Assembly (NCBI RefSeq): GCF_029433115.1
Contig: NZ_JARNTV010000009.1
Location: forward strand, 42,901 to 106,900
Direction: 5' to 3'
From: Sphingomonas sp. AOB5
GTDB lineage: Bacteria > Pseudomonadota > Alphaproteobacteria > Sphingomonadales > Sphingomonadaceae
DNA length: 64,000 nt
Shown: piece by piece, positions 51,732 to 59,055 of the stretch
How positions within the stretch are numbered: position 1 is the first letter of the stretch
How the letters are laid out: the number at the start of each line of letters is the position of its first letter
The notes under the pieces: generated by a model
Told to the model about the DNA's origin: nothing
The model's input: the letters and a program-made list of their open reading frames with translations, nothing else
The model's database searches: none
Translations under genes and position numbers: made by a program

Positions 51732-54035
51732 ATGGTGAAGCGCGACGGCGATCCGGAGCTGGTGCAGCAACTGCCGCTCGACGAACTGCTCGCCCGCGCA
51801 GAAGCGATGACGCTGGCCACATATGGGCCGGTCGTCACTTACTCGCGCAAGGTGTTCATCCCGCTGACCCGGCTATGCCGGGACGTCTGCCATTACTGCA
51901 CATTCGCGACCACGCCGTCGCAAGTGGCGGCCCCCTATCTCGACCGCGAGGCGGTGCTGGAGATCGCGCGGGCCGGTGTGGCTACGGGGTGCCGCGAAGC
52001 CTTGTTCACGCTCGGCGATCAGCCCGAGGCGCGCTATCCCGCGGCACGCGCGGCACTGGAGCGGTCGGGCCATGCCAGCACGCTCGCCTATCTGCGCGAC
52101 ATGGCTGCCGCTGTGCTCGACGAGACCGGCCTGTTGCCGCACCTCAATCCCGGGCTGATGGCGGCGGCGGACTATGCCGCGCTGCGCCCGGTTTCGGCAT
52201 CGATGGGGATCATGCTGGAAAGCGCGTCTGAGCGACTCTGCGCGCCCGGTGGCCCGCATTTCGGATCGCCCGACAAGGCGCCCGCGGCACGGCTCGCGAG
52301 CATCGCTGCGGCTGGCGCGGCACAGGTGCCGTTCACCACCGGGCTGCTGATCGGCATCGGCGAGACCCGGGCAGAGCGGATCGAGGCGCTGGTTGCGATC
52401 CGCGACCTGCACCGCACCTATGGTCATATCCAGGAAGTCATCATCCAGAATTTCCGGGCCAAGCCCGGTACGAAGATGGCCGGGCTGACCGAACCGGATA
52501 TCGACGAGCATTGCTGGACGATTGCCGCCGCGCGGCTGGTGCTGGGCGGAGAGATGACGATCCAGGCACCGCCCAACTTGCACCGGCCCGACGACCTTGC
52601 GAAGCTGCTGCGCGCAGGCGTCAATGATTGGGGTGGCGTGTCTCCGGTCACGCCGGATCACGTCAACCCCGAAGCGCCCTGGCCGCACCTCGCCGCGCTG
52701 GAAGCTGCGACCCACGCTGCGGGCCGGACCTTGCGGCAGCGGCTGGCGATCGGGCCGTACCATGCGCTCGACGTCGAGCGCTGGGCCGATCCTGCGATTG
52801 CCCCGCGCATCCGGCGGGCGATCGACAGCAAAGGGCTGGCACGTGCGGACAACTGGTGCGCTGGCCGGGGCGATGCGGTGCCCGCGATCGGTGGTGGACC
52901 GGGGCGTGAGGCGGTGCGCGAGCTGCTGGCCAAGGCCGGTGCGGGCGAGCGACTGAACGAGGACGATCTGGTCACGCTGTTTCGCAGCGAAGGCGACGAT
53001 ATCGCGGAAATCGCCGATTTCGCCGACCGGCTCCGGCGGGACGCGGTGGGGGATGCGGTGACCTATGTCGTCAACCGCAACATCAACTACACCAATATCT
53101 GCCTGTATCGCTGCGGCTTCTGCGCCTTCTCCAAGGGCGGCACCCGCGATCTGCGCGGACCCGCTTATCAGCTCGACCGGGACGAGATCGGACGGCGCGC
53201 GGCGGAGGCTGTGGCACGCGGGGCGACCGAAGTCTGCCTGCAAGGCGGCATCCATCCGAAATATGACGGCAACACCTATCTGGGGGTGCTGGCGGCGGTC
53301 CGCACCGCGGCGCCGGACATCCATATCCACGCCTTCTCCCCGCTCGAAGTGACGCATGGCGCGCAGACGCTGGGTCTGCCGCTTGCCGAATATCTGGCGC
53401 GGCTGAAGGATGCCGGCCTGTCGAGCCTGCCCGGCACCGCCGCGGAGATACTCGACGACGAAGTGCGCGCGATCCTGTGCCCCGACAAGGTCACCACGGA
53501 CGAATGGCTCGACGTTGCGCGTACTGCGCACCGGGTTGGGCTGCGGACGACCGCGACGATCATGTTCGGCCATGTCGACGGCTATCGGCACTGGGCGCGC
53601 CATCTGCTCCGTATCCGCGACCTGCAAGCCGAGACTGGCGGCTTCACCGAGTTCGTGCCGCTGCCCTTCGTGCACATGGAGGCGCCGATCTGGCGCAAGG
53701 GCAAGGCGCGGTCCGGGCCTACCTATGCCGAGGCGATGCTGATGCACGCCATTGCCCGAATCGCGCTGCATCCGCTGATCCCCAACATTCAGGTCTCATG
53801 GGTCAAGATGGGCCGGGACGGGGCTGCGGCGATGCTGAACGCCGGGGCGAACGATCTGGGCGGTGTGCTGATGGATGAATCGATCACGCGTGCCGCGGGC
53901 GGCGTCAACGGACAGGGTCTGGGCGTGGTCGATATGCAGGCACTTGCCGCCGGCATCGGTCGCCGACTGCGCCAGCGCACCACGCTGTACGGCACGGTCG
54001 CGCCGCACATCGAGAGAGAAAGGGTCTTCGCATGA
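51732..54035 (+). CDS. fbiC: 7,8-didemethyl-8-hydroxy-5-deazariboflavin (Fo) synthase, FbiC (CofG-CofH fusion)
   Basis: A 767-residue double radical-SAM enzyme that makes Fo, the deazaflavin core of F420, from tyrosine and the ribityl-diaminouracil intermediate of riboflavin synthesis. Two CxxxCxxC clusters are visible, C49/C53/C56 in CRDVCHYC and C457/C461/C464 in CLYRCGFC. GLLIGIGETRAERIEAL and KMGRDGAAAMLNAGANDLGG belong to the CofG-like and CofH-like halves. A fused FbiC is the actinobacterial and proteobacterial form; archaea have two genes. The start is uncertain: ATG 51732 has AAGGAG 12 bp away, and ATG 51705 is an alternative. Confidence 0.95.
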   Translation: MVKRDGDPELVQQLPLDELLARAEAMTLATYGPVVTYSRKVFIPLTRLCRDVCHYCTFATTPSQVAAPYLDREAVLEIARAGVATGCREALFTLGDQPEARYPAARAALERSGHASTLAYLRDMAAAVLDETGLLPHLNPGLMAAADYAALRPVSASMGIMLESASERLCAPGGPHFGSPDKAPAARLASIAAAGAAQVPFTTGLLIGIGETRAERIEALVAIRDLHRTYGHIQEVIIQNFRAKPGTKMAGLTEPDIDEHCWTIAAARLVLGGEMTIQAPPNLHRPDDLAKLLRAGVNDWGGVSPVTPDHVNPEAPWPHLAALEAATHAAGRTLRQRLAIGPYHALDVERWADPAIAPRIRRAIDSKGLARADNWCAGRGDAVPAIGGGPGREAVRELLAKAGAGERLNEDDLVTLFRSEGDDIAEIADFADRLRRDAVGDAVTYVVNRNINYTNICLYRCGFCAFSKGGTRDLRGPAYQLDRDEIGRRAAEAVARGATEVCLQGGIHPKYDGNTYLGVLAAVRTAAPDIHIHAFSPLEVTHGAQTLGLPLAEYLARLKDAGLSSLPGTAAEILDDEVRAILCPDKVTTDEWLDVARTAHRVGLRTTATIMFGHVDGYRHWARHLLRIRDLQAETGGFTEFVPLPFVHMEAPIWRKGKARSGPTYAEAMLMHAIARIALHPLIPNIQVSWVKMGRDGAAAMLNAGANDLGGVLMDESITRAAGGVNGQGLGVVDMQALAAGIGRRLRQRTTLYGTVAPHIERERVFA

Positions 54036-54688
54036 GCATCGGAACGGTGGCGGTGATCGGCGGGACGGGGCAGCTTGGCGCAGCGCTGGCCGTGCGGCTG
54101 GCGCGTGCCGGCGTGAAGGTGGTCGTCGGATCGCGCGATGCGGCAGCGGCGGCGGACATGGCTGCGCAAGCCGGGCACGACATGCTGGGAATGGCCAATC
54201 CCGAAGCGGCGGCTGCTGGTGACATCATCATCGTCACGGTGCCGTTTGCTGCCCAAGAAGCGACGCTTCGCGCAATCGCGCCGCATGTCGCGGGCAAGAT
54301 CGTGGTGGATACAACCGTCCCGCTGGTGCCGCCCAGGGTGATGCGTGTCCAGTTGCCTCCCGAAGGATCGGCAGCGGTCCGCGCGCAGGCGTTGCTGGGC
54401 GATGGCGTCCGCGTCGTATCGGCGTTCCACAACGTCGCCGCGCACAAGCTGGCGCGCGATGAGGATGTCGGTTGCGACGTGCTGGTATTCGGCGCGGACA
54501 AGGGAGACCGTGCTGTCGTGATCGGACTCGCCGAAGCCGCGGGTCTGCGCGGCCTGCATGGCGGCGCGCTGGAGAATTCGGCTGCGGCGGAAGCGATGAC
54601 CTCGGTGCTGATCTTCCTCAACAAGACCTACAAGGTCGATGGTGCCGGCATCCGCATCACCGGCGAACTGACCGATCCGGATGCCTGA
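54032..54688 (+). CDS. npdG: NADPH-dependent F420 reductase
   Basis: A 218-residue F420:NADP+ oxidoreductase. It moves hydride between NADPH and F420, so it keeps F420H2 supplied. The NADP-binding start is VAVIGGTGQLGAALAVRLARAG, with SRD for the phosphate, then DIIIVTVPFAAQEATL and SAFHNVAAHKL. It overlaps fbiC by ATGA and the next gene by 8 bp. Keeping the reductase inside the synthesis operon implies that F420 is used in a reducing role here. Confidence 0.93.
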   Translation: MSIGTVAVIGGTGQLGAALAVRLARAGVKVVVGSRDAAAAADMAAQAGHDMLGMANPEAAAAGDIIIVTVPFAAQEATLRAIAPHVAGKIVVDTTVPLVPPRVMRVQLPPEGSAAVRAQALLGDGVRVVSAFHNVAAHKLARDEDVGCDVLVFGADKGDRAVVIGLAEAAGLRGLHGGALENSAAAEAMTSVLIFLNKTYKVDGAGIRITGELTDPDA

Positions 54689-55451
54689 ACCCTTAGCGAT
54701 CGAGATCATACCCCTGACCGGCATCGGCGAAGTGCCGGTGGGAGCCGATCTGCCCACGCTGCTCGCTACCGCGATTGCGACGAGTGGCCGCGCGCTGGCG
54801 GACGGCGATATCGTCGTGGTGACGCAGAAGATCGTGTCGAAGGCCGAGGGCCGCTTCGTTTCGCTGGACGAGATCCAACCCGGTGCGGAGGCCATCGCGC
54901 TTGCCGAAACGACGCGCAAGGACTCACGGCTGGTTGAGCTGGTCCTGCGGGAATCGAGCGCAGTCGTTCGCGCCGTGCCGAATGTTCTCGTCACCCGGCA
55001 CAGGCTCGGGCTGGTGATGGCCAATGCCGGGATCGACCGGTCGAATATCGGGCCGGGCAACACCGAGCGCGTGTTGTTGTTGCCGATCGATCCCGATTGT
55101 TCGGCCGCTGGAATAGCGGACGGTCTGCATGACAGGACCGGAGTCCGGCCCGCGGTCGTGATCTCCGACAGCTTCGGGCGCCCTTGGCGGCACGGCGTGG
55201 TGGGCGTGGCGATCGGCGTGGCGGGCCTACCTGCGCTGATCGACCGCCGCGGCGACCAGGACCGCGATGGCCGAACGCTGGAAGTCACCCAGATCGCACT
55301 GGCCGATATGCTCGCGACCGCCGCCGCACTGGTCTCGGGCGAAGGCGCCGAAGGAATCCCGGCGGTGCTGATCCGCGGCTATCGATGGACGCCCGCAGCT
55401 TGCCCGGCGAGCGCGTTGGTTCGCCCGCTGGAAGAGGATCTGTTCCGGTGA
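54681..55451 (+). CDS. cofE: F420-0:gamma-L-glutamate ligase, single-domain CofE
   Basis: A 256-residue GTP-dependent ligase that adds glutamate residues to F420-0. TQKIVSKAEGRFVSL and ISDSFGRPWRHGVVGVAIGVAG are family signatures. Unlike mycobacterial FbiB it has no C-terminal flavin (nitroreductase-like) domain, which in that pathway reduces dehydro-F420-0. The order in the operon is fbiC-npdG-cofE-cofD-cofC with every junction overlapping. Confidence 0.92.
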   Translation: MPEPLAIEIIPLTGIGEVPVGADLPTLLATAIATSGRALADGDIVVVTQKIVSKAEGRFVSLDEIQPGAEAIALAETTRKDSRLVELVLRESSAVVRAVPNVLVTRHRLGLVMANAGIDRSNIGPGNTERVLLLPIDPDCSAAGIADGLHDRTGVRPAVVISDSFGRPWRHGVVGVAIGVAGLPALIDRRGDQDRDGRTLEVTQIALADMLATAAALVSGEGAEGIPAVLIRGYRWTPAACPASALVRPLEEDLFR

Positions 55452-56380
55452 CCGGGCGCGTCGTCGTGCTGACCGGCGGGGTTGGCGGGGCCAAGCTGGT
55501 CGAGGGGCTGATGCACATCGTCCCTTCCGGCGCGCTGACTGCTATCGTCAATACGGGCGACGATTTCCGGCACCTCGGACTGCATGTCTCGCCCGATATC
55601 GACACATTGCTCTACACCTTGTCAGGCAAGGCCAATCGCGAGCAGGGATGGGGCCGTGCGGGCGAGAGCTGGGCCTTCATGGCGGCGCTGCGCGAACTTG
55701 GCGGCGAGGACTGGTTTGCGCTCGGCGATGGCGATGTGGCACTGCACGTCTGGCGTACGCAGCGCCTGTCGCAGGGTGAGCCGTTGAGCGCCATCATGCG
55801 GGAGGTCGCGGCCCGCTGGGGCGTGCAGCCCGCCGTGCTTCCGATGACCGACGATACCATCGCCACGCGGCTGTTCACCGATGCCGGTGACCTCGCCTTT
55901 CAGGACTATTTTGTGCGGCTCCGCTGCGAGCCGCGAGCGGAGCGCATCTCGTTTCAGGGTGCCGAAGCGGCTATACCTGCGCCGGGCGTGATCGCGGCGA
56001 TCGATGCTGCGGATGCGATCCTGATCGCGCCGTCGAATCCCTATCTCAGCGTCGATCCGATCCTCGCGGTGCCGGGTATCGCGAAGGCGCTGCGCGACGC
56101 GCGTGCGCCGGTCGTCGCCGTTTCGCCCATCGTCGGCGGCACATCGGTGAAGGGGCCGACCGCGAAACTGATGCGCGAACTGGGCGTGCCGATCGATAAC
56201 GAAGCGATTGCGCGACACTATGGCGCGATGCTCGATGGCTTGCTGGTGCATGGTGACGATGCCGCCCCCGGCTGGCTGGCGATCGGTCGCACCGACACGC
56301 TGATGCCGGAAACCGGAGACCGCATCCGTGTCGCCGCCGCAGCGCTTGAACTCGCGGGTTCGATCGGAGCGGGCGCATGA
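55448..56380 (+). CDS. cofD: 2-phospho-L-lactate transferase (CofD/FbiA)
   Basis: A 310-residue transferase that joins Fo to the GDP-activated phospho-acid, giving F420-0 or its dehydro form. VVVLTGGVGGAKLVEGL, NTGDDFRHLGLHVSPDIDT split at the substrate loop, APSNPYLSVDPIL and SPIVGGTSVKGPTAKLM are all typical. GTG 55448 overlaps the cofE stop (GTGA); longer frames lie within cofE. Confidence 0.93.
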   Translation: MTGRVVVLTGGVGGAKLVEGLMHIVPSGALTAIVNTGDDFRHLGLHVSPDIDTLLYTLSGKANREQGWGRAGESWAFMAALRELGGEDWFALGDGDVALHVWRTQRLSQGEPLSAIMREVAARWGVQPAVLPMTDDTIATRLFTDAGDLAFQDYFVRLRCEPRAERISFQGAEAAIPAPGVIAAIDAADAILIAPSNPYLSVDPILAVPGIAKALRDARAPVVAVSPIVGGTSVKGPTAKLMRELGVPIDNEAIARHYGAMLDGLLVHGDDAAPGWLAIGRTDTLMPETGDRIRVAAAALELAGSIGAGA

Positions 56381-56970
56381 TGTGGACGGCAATCGTGCCG
56401 CTCAAGTCCGCGCCCGAGCGAAAGTCGCGGCTGGCCGCGCGACTACCGCAGGCGGCGCGCATTGCGCTGAGCGAGCAGATGGCAGCACATGTCCTGCAGG
56501 TTCTGGATTCCGTTCCCGCGATCGGCAGGGTGATCGTCCTTTCGCCGATTCCCGTTAGCGGGCGCGACTGGCGTCCGGATCGCGGGCGTGGACTGAACGT
56601 CGAATTGGAGGCCGCACGTGCGGATCTCGCGGGCGAGGCGTTGCTCGTCATGCACGCCGATCTCCCGCTTCTTACGCCCGCAGATGTCGCGGCCTTGATC
56701 GGGTCCGCAGGCCAAGGCGCCGCGCTCGCGCCGGACCGGCATGGCCAAGGTACCAATTCGATTGCGGCATCACCCTGTTGGGTGGGGCGCTTCGCCTTCG
56801 GGCCGGACAGTCTGCGGCTCCATCTCCGCGCGACACCTGCGCAGCTGGTCAGCCGGTCCGGCCTGATGCTCGACATCGACACGCCGGAAGACCTGGACGA
56901 AGCACTGCGGCGCGGCTGGCGGACTATAGTGACGGATAGACAATGGGAGATGCTGGATGGGGATCGATGA
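56377..56970 (+). CDS. cofC: 2-phospho-L-lactate (or PEP / 3-phosphoglycerate) guanylyltransferase, CofC/FbiD
   Basis: A 197-residue nucleotidyltransferase that activates the three-carbon phospho-acid with GTP. It shows AIVPLKSAPERKSRLAARL at the nucleotide site, VMHADLPLLTPADV for metal binding and GTNSIAASP. Which acid is used cannot be read here: archaea use 2-phospholactate, mycobacteria phosphoenolpyruvate and Paraburkholderia rhizoxinica 3-phosphoglycerate. It overlaps cofD by ATGA and completes the pathway. Confidence 0.9.
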   Translation: MMWTAIVPLKSAPERKSRLAARLPQAARIALSEQMAAHVLQVLDSVPAIGRVIVLSPIPVSGRDWRPDRGRGLNVELEAARADLAGEALLVMHADLPLLTPADVAALIGSAGQGAALAPDRHGQGTNSIAASPCWVGRFAFGPDSLRLHLRATPAQLVSRSGLMLDIDTPEDLDEALRRGWRTIVTDRQWEMLDGDR

Positions 56971-57739
56971 AACTGTTCCGGCGGTCGTGACCGGCGGGGC
57001 GTCCGGGCTGGGTGAAGCCACGGCGCGGGCGCTGGCTGCAGCGGGAGCGAAGGTGGCGATCTTTGATCGCGATCCGGTGCGTGGCGCCATGGTCGCAGCG
57101 GAGATCGGTGGGGTGTTCTGTCAGGTCGATGTCGTCGACGAAGCCTCGCTCGATGCCGGTTTTGCCAAGGCGCGCGCGGTGCATGGTCAGGAGCGTATTC
57201 TGGTCAATTGCGCCGGTATCGCGACCGGCGAGAAGACCGCCAGCCGCGACAAGGCCACCGGCGCGGCGCTTGCGCACAATATCGCGGCCTTTGCGCGCAC
57301 GGTGAACGTCAATCTGATCGGCACCTTCGCCTGCATCGCGAAGTCGGCGGCGGGCATGCTCACGCTCGATCCGCTTGACGGAGGCGAACGTGGCGCGATC
57401 GTCAACACCGCGTCGGTCGCTGCCGAGGACGGACAGATCGGGCAGGCTGCCTATGCCGCCTCGAAGGCCGGGGTGAAGGGCATGACCCTGCCGATCGCGC
57501 GCGACCTGATGAACGAAGGCATTCGCGTGAACACGATCCTGCCCGGCATCCTTGCCACGCCGATGCTGGCCGGGCTGCCGCAGAATGTGCAGGATTCGCT
57601 CGCGGCCACCGTGCCCTTTCCGAAGCGGTTGGGGTTGCCGGAGGAATATGCGGACGCCGTCCTGTTCCTGCTGGGCAATGGATACATGAACGCCGCCACG
57701 GTGCGGCTCGACGGCGCGCTGCGCATGGCGCCGCGGTAA
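56957..57739 (+). CDS. HSD10-type 3-hydroxyacyl-CoA dehydrogenase (SDR)
   Basis: A 260-residue SDR close to the one at 17837-18613: [34 protein letters not shown] and the same LDGALRMAPR ending. HSD10-type enzymes oxidise 3-hydroxyacyl-CoA, including 2-methyl-branched forms. Its first 14 bases overlap cofC, so a beta-oxidation gene is transcribed and translated with F420 synthesis. With the thiolase that follows it makes a hydroxyacyl-CoA to acyl-CoA module. Confidence 0.88.
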   Translation: MGIDETVPAVVTGGASGLGEATARALAAAGAKVAIFDRDPVRGAMVAAEIGGVFCQVDVVDEASLDAGFAKARAVHGQERILVNCAGIATGEKTASRDKATGAALAHNIAAFARTVNVNLIGTFACIAKSAAGMLTLDPLDGGERGAIVNTASVAAEDGQIGQAAYAASKAGVKGMTLPIARDLMNEGIRVNTILPGILATPMLAGLPQNVQDSLAATVPFPKRLGLPEEYADAVLFLLGNGYMNAATVRLDGALRMAPR

Positions 57740-57750
57740 GGGGAATGGTG

Positions 57751-58932
57751 ATGGAACCGGTTTATATCGTCTCCGGCGTGCGAACCGCGATCGGCGCGTT
57801 CGGCGGTAGCCTGAAGGATCACAGCCCGGCGGAACTGGGTGCCAGCGTCATCGCCGAAGCGATCGGCCGCGCCGGGCTGACGCCCGCCGCTATCGAACAT
57901 GTCGTGATGGGACAGGTGATCCAGACCGTTCCCAAGGATGCCTATCTGGCGCGTGTTGCGGCGATCAATGCGGGCATTCCGGTCGAGGCGCCGGCGCTGA
58001 CGCTCAACCGGCTGTGCGGATCGGGCGTGCAGGCGATCGTTTCGGCGGCGCAGATGCTGGCGCTGGGTGAATGCGATGTTGCGGTGGCCGGCGGCGCGGA
58101 GGTCATGAGCCGATCGCCACATCACGTTTCGGCTGCGCGCTTCGGACAGAAGATGGGCGGCATCGCGATGGTCGATGCGATGATCGAGGTGCTGAGCGAT
58201 CCGTTCGAGGGATTCCATATGGGAATCACTGCGGAGAATGTTGCCGAGGAACATGGCGTCGATCGCGCCGCGCAGGATGCCGCGGCGGCGGAAAGCCATC
58301 GCCGCGCGGCACTGGCACAGGCTGAGGGGCGGTTCGACCGTCAGATCCTGCCCGTCGAAGTCCGCGATCGGAAGGGCACGCGTCCATTCCAGATCGACGA
58401 GCATGTCCGCGCCGAGACCACCGTCGAAAGCCTTGCCGCGTTGCGCCCGGCGTTCCGCAAGGACGGCAGCGTCACGGCCGGCAATGCGAGTGGGATCAAT
58501 GATGGCGCCGCCGCGGTCGTGCTGGCGTCGGGCAAGGCGGTTGCCGCACACGGGCTTCGGCCGATGGCACGGATCCTCGGCTGGGGGCATGCCGGCGTTG
58601 CGCCACGCGTGATGGGCCTGGGGCCGATCCACGCGGTTCCGATCGCGCTCACCCGCGCAGGGCTGACGCTCGACCAGATCGACGTGATCGAATCGAACGA
58701 GGCGTTCGCGGCACAGGCGTGTGCGGTGGCGGCCGTGCTTGGCTTCGATTCCGAACGGGTCAATCCCAACGGATCGGGCATATCGCTGGGGCATCCCGTC
58801 GGCGCGACCGGTGCGATCCTGACCGTGAAGGCGATGTACGAGCTGGCCCGGACGGGCGGCCGCCATGCCCTGATCACGATGTGTATCGGTGGGGGTCAGG
58901 GGATCGCGATGGTGATCGAACGCGTGGAGTGA
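57751..58932 (+). CDS. Acetyl-CoA acyltransferase (thiolase)
   Basis: A 393-residue thiolase II-type enzyme with the nucleophile C89 in NRLCGSGVQA, H348 in GHPVGATG and C378 in MCIGGGQG, the full triad. It cleaves a 3-oxoacyl-CoA to acetyl-CoA and a shortened acyl-CoA. ATG 57751 has better spacing to AAGGGGA than ATG 57745. It is the last gene of the F420 operon, 11 bp after the HSD10-type SDR. Confidence 0.92.
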   Translation: MEPVYIVSGVRTAIGAFGGSLKDHSPAELGASVIAEAIGRAGLTPAAIEHVVMGQVIQTVPKDAYLARVAAINAGIPVEAPALTLNRLCGSGVQAIVSAAQMLALGECDVAVAGGAEVMSRSPHHVSAARFGQKMGGIAMVDAMIEVLSDPFEGFHMGITAENVAEEHGVDRAAQDAAAAESHRRAALAQAEGRFDRQILPVEVRDRKGTRPFQIDEHVRAETTVESLAALRPAFRKDGSVTAGNASGINDGAAAVVLASGKAVAAHGLRPMARILGWGHAGVAPRVMGLGPIHAVPIALTRAGLTLDQIDVIESNEAFAAQACAVAAVLGFDSERVNPNGSGISLGHPVGATGAILTVKAMYELARTGGRHALITMCIGGGQGIAMVIERVE

Positions 58933-59012
58933 GCTGGGTGCATTGGCGCCAGAAATACTAAACCGACGGTTCAGTCCCGCTCCGTTGAATTCCCATCAAA
59001 TCAATAGGAATA

Positions 59013-59048
59013 TCCTCGAGACTCCTCGATGGGGGGAGGTTTCGAGGA
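59013..59048 (+). promoter_or_regulatory. Leader hairpin covering the receptor ribosome site
   Basis: TCCTCGA (59013-59019) pairs with TCGAGGA (59042-59048), and inner CTCC can pair with GGAG. The 3' arm includes the GAGGA that serves the start at 59056, so folding would hide it. Confidence 0.35.
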
Positions 59049-59055
59049 AAATATC

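Noticed and set aside
51873..53771. A 632-codon minus-strand frame opposite fbiC
   Set aside because: The + strand encodes both radical-SAM clusters of FbiC. The antisense frame has no recognisable domain.
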